From the NCBI GenBank assembly GCA_002726205.1, contig PBSL01000012.1:62167-102500 (forward strand): a DNA stretch of 40,334 nucleotides, written 5' to 3'. The notes beneath the pieces were generated by a model. That model saw only the letters and a program-made list of their open reading frames with translations. It had not been told where the DNA came from and searched no databases. A program made the translations under genes and the position numbers. Each line of letters begins with the position of its first letter. Position 1 is the first letter of the stretch. Of this stretch, positions 16,304 through 26,300 are shown one piece after another. This DNA comes from Planctomycetaceae bacterium (GTDB taxonomy: Bacteria; Planctomycetota; Planctomycetia; Planctomycetales; Planctomycetaceae).

Positions 16304-17626
16304 ATGAGTGATCCGTCACAGGACGACCAGGGTTGCGTGTCGTCCTCTTTTTTCTCCCAGCTAAGTTTCCTGCTGGGTGTCGTTCGCAGTGCACTCGTGT
16401 GCCCGCATCGCTGGCTGGTCGGTGGTGTGGCTGTGCTGATCGTTGTGGCCGCTGGCCGAGGACTTGATGGCATTTCATCTCGATCCGGGACCGAAACCCC
16501 CGACGCCGTGGCCTGGCCGTGGAGTTCGAGCCTCGGAACGCTGGAGAAACACACGGGAAGTCGTCGCGATGCCATGGAGGTGTTGAAGCGAGGGCTGGAC
16601 AACCCATTGGAGATTGGTGGGGCAATTGCCTGGAACCCACGACTCGTGGCCCGGCCGTTGCTGGACGTGATCACGCCGGCCCGGGGGATCGTGACCCCGA
16701 AGACGACATGGGCCGAGACGGCCGGGGTGTGGAGCCGTTTCCTGTTGGCGGTCATCGTCTGGTCGATTGCCGGGGTCATCATTGTGCGATCGACGGCCGC
16801 CGATGTGGCCAGGGGTGAGTCGTTGCCATTTCGGCAGACGCTTGGTTTTGGTTTTCGCCAGACCGGATCGCTGCTGGGAGCCGTGCTGATCACGTTTTCT
16901 TTTTTCGGAGCGCTCTGGGGACTGGCCAGCCTGGGAGGTTTGTTTGGTCGGATCCCGCTTGTGGGACCCTACACCGTCTCGTTGCTCTGGTTCTTGCCGA
17001 TGCTGTTGGGGCTACTGATGGCGGCGTTGGTGATTGGCTTCGTGGCCGGGTGGCCGCTGATGGTGGCGACCGTGGGTGTGGAGGACAGTGACGCGTTTGA
17101 CGGTTTTGCACGTGGACTGAGCTACCTGAGCGATCGACCGGCGCTGCTGGTCGGGCACGTGCTGCTCGGCACGGTGGTTGGTTCGGTGGCGGCCTTCCTC
17201 GGATGGGTCATTTTTTCGTTGACCCTGTCGCTGTCGTCCTTGTCGGTTTCCGGCGGTTTGGGAATCGATGCAGACGGTGAGGTATGGGAGTCGATTTCGA
17301 CGACGGATGCCGGGTCGAGTCTGGTGGCCGGGCGAGAAGTTCCGTCGCAATTGGTGATGCCAGCAACGGGAAGTGGCGCCCGCCCCTTTCCGACGGCCTT
17401 CCTGGTCTTCTGGATGTGGCTGGCAACGACGTTGTTTGCCGGCTACCTGGCAAGCGTGTTCTGGGGGTTGGTCACCGGGGTCTACTTGATCGTCCGCCAC
17501 AGTGCCGATGGTATTGCGATGAATGAGGTCTGGTTGGATTCCGACGATGCGGATGCTGCTTCGGTCGAGATCGAAGGCGCGGCTGACGAGGATGCCCAGG
17601 AGAACGGGGACCCCGGTGAGGGGTGA
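16304..17626 (+). CDS. Six-helix membrane protein of unknown function
   Basis: I do not recognise a family. The 440 residues contain about six hydrophobic segments, near 36-54, 145-163, 188-213, 222-256, 280-310 and 365-395. The last 40 residues are strongly acidic (Asp/Glu/Ala) and probably cytoplasmic. A region before the last segment (about 311-365) is Ser/Gly rich and soluble. An F-R-Q-T pair (FRQT at 176-179 and again at 184-187 in GFRQT) flanks the third segment. A TATAAT embedded in the preceding stop codon may give it its own promoter, but it could also be read through from the RND pump genes. It converges on the sugar-isomerase-like gene with only 30 bases between stops. Confidence 0.75.
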   Translation: MSDPSQDDQGCVSSSFFSQLSFLLGVVRSALVCPHRWLVGGVAVLIVVAAGRGLDGISSRSGTETPDAVAWPWSSSLGTLEKHTGSRRDAMEVLKRGLDNPLEIGGAIAWNPRLVARPLLDVITPARGIVTPKTTWAETAGVWSRFLLAVIVWSIAGVIIVRSTAADVARGESLPFRQTLGFGFRQTGSLLGAVLITFSFFGALWGLASLGGLFGRIPLVGPYTVSLLWFLPMLLGLLMAALVIGFVAGWPLMVATVGVEDSDAFDGFARGLSYLSDRPALLVGHVLLGTVVGSVAAFLGWVIFSLTLSLSSLSVSGGLGIDADGEVWESISTTDAGSSLVAGREVPSQLVMPATGSGARPFPTAFLVFWMWLATTLFAGYLASVFWGLVTGVYLIVRHSADGIAMNEVWLDSDDADAASVEIEGAADEDAQENGDPGEG

Positions 17627-17638
17627 TCGAGTCAGGTT

Positions 17639-17670
17639 GGCTGCCGGAACGAGTTTCTATTCCGGCTGCC
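17639..17670. terminator. Inverted repeat between convergent genes, possible bidirectional terminator
   Basis: GGCTGCCGGAA (17639-17649) can pair with TTCCGGCTGCC (17660-17670) with one T-T mismatch, around a 10-base loop. It spans the gap between two convergent genes and runs into the last codons of the minus-strand gene. No T-run follows on either strand, so intrinsic termination is uncertain. Confidence 0.4.
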
Positions 17671-18427
17671 CGGCCAATTCGTCGAACAGGGCCCGGTAAT
17701 AGCGCATCACTCGCAGCGGATCACTGGTGGGCGGGCTTTCCGAGAGACACCAGCCCTTGAAGCCGCTGGTCTTCAACAGCGAAAACAACTCGCGATACGG
17801 ATAGCTCCGCTCGTAGAGATCATGGATGTGGACAACGTCTCCGATTCGTTTTGCCAACAGATCGAAGTTGGTCTTCAGTGATCCGCCGATCGTCTCACCG
17901 GGATTGGAGTTCCAGCAGACAGTGACCCGTGGATGGTCGGCGACATCGACGATCTGGCGGATCACCTTCGGGTCCTTCGTTCCGCGGCCGTGAACTTCCA
18001 GGCGGATTTGTTGTCCGAGGTCCTCGGCGAACCGGGCACATGTCATCAACGCCTTGCCGATGCGTTCGATGGTTCGTCGGCGATCTTCGCCCTTGACGAA
18101 CCCGTTCGGACGGACCTTGACCCCGCTGCCGCCGACGTCGCGTGAGAGCTCAAGGAATTTCCGGGTGAGCTCGATGTTGTGCTGGACAACGCCATGATCA
18201 GCACTGTGGTATTCGCAGGCCGATCCCAGTCCAACGAGCGTGATTCGAGAATCGGCGAAACGGCGTTTCACGTCGTCTCGCTGCGACTTGTTCAAGCTGA
18301 CCTCGACACCGTGCTTGTGCGTGCTTCGCAGCTCGACACCGTCGATTCCGGTCTGTTCGCAGTTCTTGATCAGGGTGGGCAGGTCCCACTTGGCTCCCCA
18401 CAGATAGGTGACCATTCCGACCTTCAT
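17657..18427 (-). CDS. Sugar phosphate isomerase/epimerase-like TIM barrel
   Basis: This 256-residue protein belongs to the xylose-isomerase-like/AP endonuclease 2 fold. The likely metal site is Glu144 (RLEVHG), His200/His202 (VVHIHDLY) and Glu230 (CLSES), with CWNSNPGET at 171-179 lying where the family often has an Asp or Asn ligand. Planctomycetes carry many such paralogues and the substrate cannot be read from the sequence. GGGGAG lies about eight bases before the ATG. It follows fabH on the same strand with an 83-base gap and may be co-transcribed. No signal peptide, so cytosolic. Confidence 0.8.
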   Translation of the reverse strand: MKVGMVTYLWGAKWDLPTLIKNCEQTGIDGVELRSTHKHGVEVSLNKSQRDDVKRRFADSRITLVGLGSACEYHSADHGVVQHNIELTRKFLELSRDVGGSGVKVRPNGFVKGEDRRRTIERIGKALMTCARFAEDLGQQIRLEVHGRGTKDPKVIRQIVDVADHPRVTVCWNSNPGETIGGSLKTNFDLLAKRIGDVVHIHDLYERSYPYRELFSLLKTSGFKGWCLSESPPTSDPLRVMRYYRALFDELAGQPE

Positions 18428-18510
18428 GCGAGCATCTCCCCGGGGTCCGACGAAAGATCAACCGCTTTGACGTGGGCGTCGCCGGGGTTCGGTCCTGAAA
18501 CGGTGGCGGT

Positions 18511-19650
18511 CTACCAGCGGAACAACGAGGTGCCCCAGGTCAGTCCGGCACCAAAGCCGCACATCAGGATCGTGTCGCCCCGGTTGATTCGTCCGGCCTG
18601 GTAAGCCTCGTCCAGGGCCAGGGGAATTGAACCACCCGAGGTGTTCCCGAATCGCTCGAGATTACTGTAGACCCGTTCCGGTTCGACGCCGAGCTGGGCG
18701 ATCGCCGCGTCGATGATTCGCTTGTTGGCCTGGTGCAGCAGGAACAGGGAAACATCACTGGTCCCCATGCCCGACTTGGCCAGTGTCAGTTCGATCGTAT
18801 CGGTCAGGACACGAACAGCCCACTTGAAGACCGTGCGACCGTCCATGGAAAGAAAATGGCGACCGGCCTCGACATCGTCGGTAGTGACGGGATTCCGGGT
18901 TCCGCCAACCGAGCACTGCAGCAGGGGGCCTCCACTTCCGTCGGCTCCCAACTGGTAACAGATCAGTCCCTGGTGCGGATCACCCTGCGAAAGCAATACG
19001 GCTCCTGCGCCGTCACCAAACAGTGGTGCGATGCGACGGTCGAGCGGGTCGACGATCCGCGAATTGCAGTCGCCACCAATGATCAAGGCCAGCTTGCTGT
19101 TGCCGGTGGCGACGAACTGGGCACCGGTGACCAGCGAATACATGAACCCTGAGCAGGCGGCCTGGAGATCGACGGCCGGCGCATCCAGCCCGAGCTTATC
19201 CTGCACCAGGCAGGCAGTGGAGGGGCAGTTGTAGTCGGGCGTGAACGTACCGACGAGCACCAGGTCGATCTCTGAAGGGTCGATTTTTGCCGCGCGGATC
19301 GCCCGACGGGACGCCTCGACACACAGGTCACTGGTGGCCTGCTCGGGCGGAGCATGGCGACGTTCCAGGATCCCGGTCCGCTGACTGATCCAATCAGGAT
19401 CGAATCCGCGTTCCGCCTGAAGGTCCGCGTTCGTGACCACCTGGTCAGGAACGTAAGACCCGGTGGCGACGATCTGGACGCCTAGCAGAGAATTGGTGCG
19501 CTGGCTGAACACTTTGCGTGTGTTCTTCCGTTCGACGGGTTGTGAATCGGTAGATAACTTTGTGACCACACCGGCCTGGTCCGAGTCGGTAGGCGATTGC
19601 CCCGGAGAAGTGATCGACTCGACAGGAAAATGGGGACTCGAGTGTCGCAT
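18511..19650 (-). CDS. fabH: 3-oxoacyl-ACP synthase III (FabH-like) with N-terminal extension
   Basis: KAS III starts fatty acid synthesis by condensing an acyl-CoA with malonyl-ACP. The catalytic triad is Cys166 (QAACSGF), His306 (LLHQANKRI) and Asn336 (RFGNTSGG), with the terminal GFGAGLTWG motif. The ATG at 19650 has AAAGGA ten bases before it and is preferred over TTG 19671. This gives 379 residues, about 50 more than usual, because a Ser/Pro/Thr-rich segment precedes the first core strand (GVQIVATGSYVP). No in-frame start with a good ribosome site is seen nearer the core. It is isolated from plsX, fabD, fabG and acpP, which often surround fabH, so a specialised KAS III remains possible. 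Confidence 0.88.
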   Translation of the reverse strand: MRHSSPHFPVESITSPGQSPTDSDQAGVVTKLSTDSQPVERKNTRKVFSQRTNSLLGVQIVATGSYVPDQVVTNADLQAERGFDPDWISQRTGILERRHAPPEQATSDLCVEASRRAIRAAKIDPSEIDLVLVGTFTPDYNCPSTACLVQDKLGLDAPAVDLQAACSGFMYSLVTGAQFVATGNSKLALIIGGDCNSRIVDPLDRRIAPLFGDGAGAVLLSQGDPHQGLICYQLGADGSGGPLLQCSVGGTRNPVTTDDVEAGRHFLSMDGRTVFKWAVRVLTDTIELTLAKSGMGTSDVSLFLLHQANKRIIDAAIAQLGVEPERVYSNLERFGNTSGGSIPLALDEAYQAGRINRGDTILMCGFGAGLTWGTSLFRW

Positions 19651-19696
19651 CAACCAACAATCCTTTGTCAATCTTTACGCGAGCGATTTCGCCCGG

Positions 19697-19704
19697 AGTA
19701 TAAC
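19697..19704 (-). promoter_or_regulatory. Candidate -10 for fabH
   Basis: On the minus strand the sequence is GTTATACT, a -10 of TATACT (five of six consensus bases), about 47 bases upstream of ATG 19650. No clear -35 is present. The rest of the gap up to the next gene (19705-19862) shows nothing I can name. Confidence 0.45.
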
Positions 19705-19862
19705 GCTTTCTATACCAAGAGACTAGCAGAAATTACCACGAACACCGCTTTCAATTCTCGTTGAGCTTCTTTCCTGCACCTGTCAGTCCTCGTGGGAGAT
19801 CTGTTACCTGGAATTCCTGTACTGATGCTGGCCAATCTGCCCAGGAATCCCTGGCATCGGTC

Positions 19863-20675
19863 TCAGGCGGCCTGGCGTGATGATGTCTCGAGCATTGCCA
19901 CGAAATCGATTTTGGTGGAGATCGGACCGGGAGCGGTCGAGCATTTCAGTTCGACCCGTGCTCCAAATCGGCGGATCTCGGCGACCCGGGCGCGGACCGA
20001 GGGATCGTGGCCCTGCTGATCGCAGGAACAGGACACCTCGGGCACGTCCCGGAACGCCGGGACAAAGGGGACATGAACCGATTGCTGCTGCTGTCCGGGT
20101 TGCCATTCGATGGTGATCTGTCCTTCCAGTCTATCGCCGGTCGAATCCCGCTGGCGTTGGAACTCCTGCGACAATTTTGCCGGTGGGACATCCGATTCGT
20201 CGGGGGGACGTGAAGTGGTCGATTGGGGCCAGTCCAACAGGCCGGTTGTCCCAGCGGTTCCGGTCTCGGTCTCTCTGGCCGGACGTGAATCTCGGCCAGT
20301 CGACTCGCTCCACAACACCATGATCACGATGCACAGCATCACGGCCAGCAGGCCGACCAAGGCTTCGCTGCGGGAGAGATCGACCAGGATGACACCCGTG
20401 ATCAACGCCGGGGCCAGGCTGAGCGTGATCACCAGAGGCGTGGTGCTCGCTGCCGGTCGGGTGACGATGTGACGATGGATCACCGCAGCCAACAGGCCGA
20501 TCGCGCCCGTCGTCGCGGTGACGAACAGTGCGACGGCCGGAGCCAGTGGTGAGCCGAGGGCACCAGCGGCGGCCCTGCTGGCCAGGAGCCAGGAACCCAG
20601 CAGCAGTCCTGTCCAGATCGTCACGGCCAACCGATGTGGCCAGGATCCGGCGGAAGTCTTTTGGTCGCTGTCCAT
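19863..20675 (-). CDS. Four-helix membrane protein with a soluble C-terminal domain, unknown
   Basis: I do not recognise this 270-residue protein. About four hydrophobic segments lie near residues 15-38, 42-66, 80-100 and 103-122. A low-complexity Thr/Ser/Gly/Pro linker follows (about 125-170), then a soluble domain of about 95 residues containing SCSCDQQGHD. The soluble part has a beta-rich look (alternating hydrophobics in GQITIEWQPGQQ and HVPFVPAF). A short hairpin (20679-20694) puts an AAGGGA ribosome site in its loop, nine bases before the ATG. It lies 61 bases downstream of metK on the same strand. Confidence 0.65.
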   Translation of the reverse strand: MDSDQKTSAGSWPHRLAVTIWTGLLLGSWLLASRAAAGALGSPLAPAVALFVTATTGAIGLLAAVIHRHIVTRPAASTTPLVITLSLAPALITGVILVDLSRSEALVGLLAVMLCIVIMVLWSESTGRDSRPARETETGTAGTTGLLDWPQSTTSRPPDESDVPPAKLSQEFQRQRDSTGDRLEGQITIEWQPGQQQQSVHVPFVPAFRDVPEVSCSCDQQGHDPSVRARVAEIRRFGARVELKCSTAPGPISTKIDFVAMLETSSRQAA

Positions 20676-20736
20676 GGAACTCAGTCCCTTGAGTCCCCGT
20701 CACGCAAGATCCGGGCTCGGGCCGTCGCGGTGCGTG

Positions 20737-21912
20737 TCAGGTGGATTCCCCGGACGATGGAATTGGCTGTTGAAGTGCCTCGACCCGGTCGGTGCGTTCC
20801 CAGGTGAAATCAGGGTCATCGCGGCCGAAGTGACCACCGGCAGCCGTCTTTCTATAGATCGGTCGTCTCAGGTCCAGTGTTTCGATAATTCCGGCAGGAG
20901 TCAGCTCGTGAGCCGGAAAGACCGAGTGGATTCGTTCCTCGATTTCCGGTTCGGGGATCGTCGAGGTGCCGTGACAACTGATCGTCACACTGACCGGTGC
21001 AGCGACACCAATCGCATAGGCCAACTGGAGTTCGCACTCGGTCGCCAGTCCCGCGGCTACCACGTTCTTGGCGATGTAGCGCGACATGTAGGCGGCCGAG
21101 CGATCGACCTTGGTGGGATCCTTGCCACTGAAGGCGCCTCCACCATGACGGCCCCATCCGCCGTAGGTGTCCACGATGATCTTTCGGCCGGTCAGGCCAG
21201 TATCTCCATGGGGACCACCCGTTACAAAGCTGCCTGTCGGATTGACGTGGTGGGCGGTGTTGTCGTCGAGGAATTCGGCGGGAATCACCGGGACGACGAC
21301 CTCCCGATGAATGAACTCGGCGATCTCTTTCTGGGAGACCGTCTCGGCGTGTTGCGTTGACACGACAACCGTGGTGACACGGCGGGGCTTGCCATCGACA
21401 TATTCGACGGTGACCTGGCTCTTGCTGTCGGGTCGCAGCCAGTCGACGGCCCCCTGTTGCCGAACCTCGGTCAAACGATTGATGATCCGGTGCGCCAGGG
21501 CGATGGGCATCGGCAGCAGTTCCACGGTCTGGTTGGATGCGTAGCCGAACATCAACCCCTGGTCGCCGGCACCTCCGATATCAACACCCTGGGCGATGTC
21601 GCCACTTTGGCTGTGGAGACGGACATCGATCTGGCAGGTGTCGGCGTGAAACGCGATCCCGTCAATCGTGTAGCCGATTTCCCGCAGGACGTTGCGGACG
21701 ACGTCACGGTAGCCCTCGTCATCGAGTGCACCTGCCGAGGTGATTTCTCCGGAGAGTTGCACGTAGTCGGTCGTACACAGGGTCTCACAGGCAACCCGGG
21801 ACTGCGGATCGACGGCGATCAGGGCATCCAGGACACCATCGGACACCTGGTCGGACACCTTGTCGGGGTGTCCCATGCTGACCGATTCGCTGGTGAACAA
21901 AAACGGAGACAT
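20737..21912 (-). CDS. metK: S-adenosylmethionine synthetase
   Basis: MetK makes SAM from methionine and ATP in the cytosol. The 391 residues cover the full family length. Signatures include the N-terminal [20 protein letters not shown], the methionine/ATP hexapeptide-type GAGDQG, and the P-loop-like [23 protein letters not shown] lies eight bases before the ATG, and a good promoter lies within 70 bases upstream. That leaves a leader of only about 30 bases, too short for a SAM riboswitch. Downstream on the same strand is an unknown membrane protein; no other methionine-cycle gene is adjacent. Confidence 0.97.
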   Translation of the reverse strand: MSPFLFTSESVSMGHPDKVSDQVSDGVLDALIAVDPQSRVACETLCTTDYVQLSGEITSAGALDDEGYRDVVRNVLREIGYTIDGIAFHADTCQIDVRLHSQSGDIAQGVDIGGAGDQGLMFGYASNQTVELLPMPIALAHRIINRLTEVRQQGAVDWLRPDSKSQVTVEYVDGKPRRVTTVVVSTQHAETVSQKEIAEFIHREVVVPVIPAEFLDDNTAHHVNPTGSFVTGGPHGDTGLTGRKIIVDTYGGWGRHGGGAFSGKDPTKVDRSAAYMSRYIAKNVVAAGLATECELQLAYAIGVAAPVSVTISCHGTSTIPEPEIEERIHSVFPAHELTPAGIIETLDLRRPIYRKTAAGGHFGRDDPDFTWERTDRVEALQQPIPSSGEST

Positions 21913-21950
21913 GCGGGAGGCTCCAGGGTGGGCTCGTCAGAAGAACGTGG

Positions 21951-21979
21951 ATTGTAGCGCGAGGCGATTGTCTGGACAA
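21951..21979 (-). promoter_or_regulatory. Sigma-70-like promoter for metK
   Basis: On the minus strand, TTGTCC (plus-strand 21974-21979), a 17-base spacer and TACAAT (21951-21956) form a good promoter. The -10 is preceded by GC. The transcript should start near 21944, about 32 bases before the metK ATG. Confidence 0.65.
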
Positions 21980-21998
21980 CTCACGTCGGTTGAGCGAC

Positions 21999-23327
21999 TC
22001 AGGCAGCTTTGCCGCAGGCGGAGTCCTTTTCAGTTGCCCCGACGACCGTTGCTGGCAACAGGTCCTCGATCATCGCCAGTGTCTGTTGGCTGGCTCCCTG
22101 GCGGGAGGTCACGAAGCCGCGAGCCGCATCGCCGAGCGAGCTGGCAGCCGATGGTTGGTCGAGCAGCCAGATAAGCCGGTCGGCAAGCGACGGCCCATCG
22201 TTGACGACACGTGCCCCGCCTCGACGTAACAGTTCCTCGACAACGTCCTGGAAGTTGTGGGTATGAGGGCCAAAGAGCACCGCAGCACCGTAGGCGGCCG
22301 GTTCAATCATGTTCTGGCCCCCGCGATTTGTCAGGCTGCCGCCAACGAAGGCCACGTCGGCGAGTCCCCAGCAGGCAGAGAGCTCGCCAATCGTATCGAG
22401 GAGGACGACGGGACGGTCACCGGTTGCGATGGCACTGCCGTCGACGTTGCTGCGTCGAAGCAGCGAGTGGCCCATCCGGCGAACCGTTGCCGCGACACTG
22501 TCGAACCGCTCGGGGTGGCGCGGCACCAGGATCAGCCTCAGGTCCGGGTGGTTCTCCCGGGCAGCAACCCAGGCCTCGATCGCCAGTTGTTCTTCTGGCT
22601 CCTGTGTGCTTCCGGCAACAAACACCGGGTCACGGGGGTTGATGCCCAGGGTCCGGGCCAGCGCCAGTGTCTCCGGGTTGTCTCGCGATGTTTGGATCCG
22701 GTCGTACTTGATCGATCCCGACACGAGTGTTCGGTCGGCGGGTCCACCCAATCGGCGGACACGGTCGGCGTAGATCTCGTTTTGCATGACCAACCGGTCG
22801 AAGCAACAAAGGAGTCGTCCAAAGAGCCCGCCGGCACGCCGGTATCCTCGGAAACTGTTCTCGCTGATTCGACCGTTGATCAGGGCCAGCGGGATCTGGG
22901 CGCGGTGTGCTGCGAGAATGAAGTTTGGCCAGAGTTCCAGTTCGACGAGCACGACCAGGGTCGGACGGATCCGTTGCAAGGCTCTCTTGACCGCCCAGCT
23001 GAAGTCCAGCGGAAACCAACACACCCTGTCACCTGCGAAGCGTTCGGTCGCCAGGCGGTGGCCACTGGACGTGGTGGTCGTGATCAGGATGTCGAGCGTC
23101 GGCCAGCGTGCGCGGCAGCCGGCAATGATCGGTTCCAATTGCAGTACCTCGCCCACGCTGACCGCGTGAAACCAGGCCAGTGGACGGCGGTCGTTACGCG
23201 GTGCAACAGCACCGGTGAACTTCTGCCACAGGCCCCGGCGGGATTTCCCCAGCAGGCGTTGCCACAGCAACCACGGTGTTGCTGCGACAAGAACCACCAG
23301 GTACGCGAGGTTCAGCAACCAGGGCAT
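21999..23327 (-). CDS. waaA: Kdo transferase (3-deoxy-D-manno-octulosonic acid transferase)
   Basis: WaaA adds Kdo to lipid A precursor at the cytoplasmic face of the inner membrane, so this organism should make LPS. The 442-residue GT30 glycosyltransferase has an N-terminal membrane anchor (about 5-22), then HAVSVGEV with the catalytic Glu60. A C-terminal GT-B half follows with LVPRHPERF and GGSLTNRGGQNMIEPAAYGA, the CMP-Kdo binding region. Length and order match the family. The stop is 86 bases before metK and the start is 63 bases after secA, all on the same strand, so the three may be partly co-transcribed. Confidence 0.93.
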   Translation of the reverse strand: MPWLLNLAYLVVLVAATPWLLWQRLLGKSRRGLWQKFTGAVAPRNDRRPLAWFHAVSVGEVLQLEPIIAGCRARWPTLDILITTTTSSGHRLATERFAGDRVCWFPLDFSWAVKRALQRIRPTLVVLVELELWPNFILAAHRAQIPLALINGRISENSFRGYRRAGGLFGRLLCCFDRLVMQNEIYADRVRRLGGPADRTLVSGSIKYDRIQTSRDNPETLALARTLGINPRDPVFVAGSTQEPEEQLAIEAWVAARENHPDLRLILVPRHPERFDSVAATVRRMGHSLLRRSNVDGSAIATGDRPVVLLDTIGELSACWGLADVAFVGGSLTNRGGQNMIEPAAYGAAVLFGPHTHNFQDVVEELLRRGGARVVNDGPSLADRLIWLLDQPSAASSLGDAARGFVTSRQGASQQTLAMIEDLLPATVVGATEKDSACGKAA

Positions 23328-23390
23328 CCGTTTCCTTCTGGTTTTGCTCGATGCCGACCGACGATCAGCTCACGAATGCCTCGCGGCGGT

Positions 23391-26300
23391 TCAGCGAGCG
23401 GCACCGCAACACTTCTTGAACTTCTTTTCACTGCCGCAGGGACACGGGTCATTGCGACCGACACGGGGTCCGGTATTGCGAATGGGCTGGATGGTTTCGA
23501 CCATCTGGCCGGGTTCCTGTCCCGTTCCGCCATCCGACTCGACGTTGTCATACACCGACCCCGCGTCGTCGTGAGTCAGCGCCGAGATTTCCCAGAGAGA
23601 TCCAACAAACTCGGGGCTCTGCATTTCCAACCGGAAGATCGACGACGTGACCTGGTCGCCGACACGTTCCCACATCTGTTCGAACGCCTGCATGCCCTCG
23701 CGTTTGTATTCGGTCTTGGGATCCTTTTGTGCATATCCCACCAGGCCGATCCCCGACCGAAGATGGTCCATGTGGTAGAGGTGGTCTTTCCAGGCGGTGT
23801 CGAGAATTTCCAGGATCAGGGCGCGTTCTGCCTGACCGAGTTCAGGTCGAAAGCGGCTGTCGAATATCGCCAGCAACCGCAACCGGACGGCTTCCGGGTC
23901 CAGGTCGTTCCACTCGTCGGCATCGAGTTCGACTTCGAAGGATGTCCTGACCCAGTCGATGATCCGTCCCGTGTCAAACTCGACCGTTTCGCCAGGAGGG
24001 TGGCCGTTGGCCGGGGCGACATCGTCCTGGAAGAAGGAGTCGATCAGTTGCCGCAGGTTCTCGCCGATCCGGTAGTCGCGTTCACTGAACTCGATCAATG
24101 ACGACTGGATCTGGTCACGTTGTCGGTTGGCCACGTTGTCGAGAGTGATCGAGGTGTCGAACCGGTCGCTGGCCCACTTCACCAGGCCCTCGCGGTCGGA
24201 TCGCTCGCCGCTGGCCTGGCGGGCGGCCAGGAAGTTGTTGATTCCGACGGTGACCGGGAACGCGATTTCCTTTTGCTGGTACAGGGCATCGAGCAGGTCA
24301 CGGATCGTGGCGCTGACCTCGTCGTTTTCCTGGCCGTCGAATTGATCGGCCCCGACTTCAAGCGCGTACTGTTGCTGCAACCATTCGCATAGCGTTTGCA
24401 GCGGGAACGAGGTCTCGAGGAAGAGGTCGAGTACGTCGAACTCGTAACCTTCGATCGCCGGTTCGATGTGGTCGAGTAACCAGTCGAAGATCTCGTCGCG
24501 GGGCACCGCCCGCAGGTTCTTGTCGCTGAGGCTGAGCCCGTATTGCGTATTGGCCCATCGGGCCAATGCCTGCCAGTTCCACTCGCCTGGATCGACATCC
24601 TCGGGCAGGCACTCGGCGGTCTGGTCCTGGATGTTTTCCCGCGCCTGAGACGAGGCACTGTCGCGGAGGATGAGGTCGAGTTCTTCCCGAGTGGAATTGC
24701 GAATGTTCCGCAGGTCGATGCGGATTCCACGATCCTGCATCGCCCATTCGCTGATCACTTCCCAGCGATAGTCAGAAGAAAGAAATTCGGACACCCGTCG
24801 TTCGATCTGTCCTTCGATCATCTCCATGATCAGTTCGCGGCAGTTGATGCCATCAAGGATCTGTTGCCGGTAGCTGTAGACCCGCTTCCTTTGTTCGTCC
24901 ATCACCTCGTCATAATCGAGCAGGTGCTTGCGGCTCTCGTAGTGCCGTTCCTCGACTTTCTTCTGAGCCCCCTCGATCCGATTCGACACCATCCGGCTCT
25001 CGATTGCATCGCCGTCGGCCATGGTGCGGTCGATCATCCGTTTGGCGATATCGGGAATGAACAACCGCATCAGGTCGTCTTCCATCGAGAGAAAGAAGCG
25101 GCTGGAACCGGGATCTCCCTGGCGACCGGCCCGGCCTCGCAACTGCAGGTCGATCCGGCGCGAATCGTGCCGCTCGGTGCCGATCACGTGCAGTCCACCC
25201 GATTCGGCGATCTCGCGTCCCTGCTCATCCATCCCTTCCCTGCTCGTGATTTCGGCCGTGACGCGGTCCCACTCGGGCTTGGGGACATCGAGTCGAGAAT
25301 CGTAGGTTTGCGAGAGTTCTTTCCAGGCGTGGTGTTCCGGGTTGCCGCCCAGGATGATGTCGGTGCCACGACCGGCCATGTTGGTGGAAATTGTGACCGC
25401 GCCTTTTCGACCGGCCTGGGCAACGATCTCGGCCTCGCGTTCGTGCTGTTTGGCGTTGAGGACGTTGTGCTCGATACCGAATCTCTCGAGCTTGCTGCTG
25501 ATCAATTCGGACTTCTCGATCGACGCGGTCCCGACCAGGATCGGTCGGACCGAGTTCTTCTTGATGTCACGAATTTCCTCGACCACCGCGCCCCACTTCT
25601 CCGGTTCGGACCGGTAGATCACGTCGGGATGATTGACGCGTCGCAACGGACGGTTGGTCGGAACCGCCAGGACATCCAGCTTGTAGATGGCGAGAAATTC
25701 GTTTGCCTCGGTCATGGCCGTTCCGGTCATGCCGGCCAGTTTCTGGTAGAGCTTGAAGTAGTTTTGCAGGGTGATCGTGGCCAGCGTCTGGCTTTCTTCC
25801 TTGATCTGCACGCCTTCCTTGGCCTCGACGGACTGGTGCAGGCCGTCACTCCATTGCCGTCCGGCCATCTTGCGACCGGTGAACTCATCGACGATGACGA
25901 TGTCGCCTTCCTCGATGACGTAGTTGATGTCCTTCTTGTAGAGGTGGTGGGCTTTTAGCGAGTTGTCGAGCAGGTGAGGCCACTCGGTGTTCCCGCTCGT
26001 GTAGAAACTCTCGACACCAACCAGTTTTTCCGCCTCACGAATGCCCTCCTCGGTCAGGTGGCAACTGTGTTCCTTTTCCTTGACCTCGAAGTGGGCATCG
26101 CGCGAGAGTTGCCGGGCGATGCGGTCGGCCTTGGCGTACTTGGTGATGTCATCCTGGGCGGGACCGGAGATGATCAGTGGTGTGCGGGCCTCGTCGATCA
26201 GGATATTGTCGATCTCGTCGACGATCGCGAAGTTCAACGGTCCCTGCACCTGCAGGTCGGCGGTCGGCTTCATGTTGTCGCGGAGGTAGTCGAAACCGAA

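Noticed and set aside
21913-21998. SAM-sensing riboswitch in front of metK
   Set aside because: The promoter leaves only about 30 leader bases, with no room for a riboswitch fold.
22257-24101. 614-codon open frame on the plus strand
   Set aside because: It spans the opposite strand of waaA and the end of secA, crossing the boundary between two secure genes.
24543-25958. 471-codon open frame on the plus strand
   Set aside because: It is antisense to the SecA motor and helical-wing region, with no recognisable domain.
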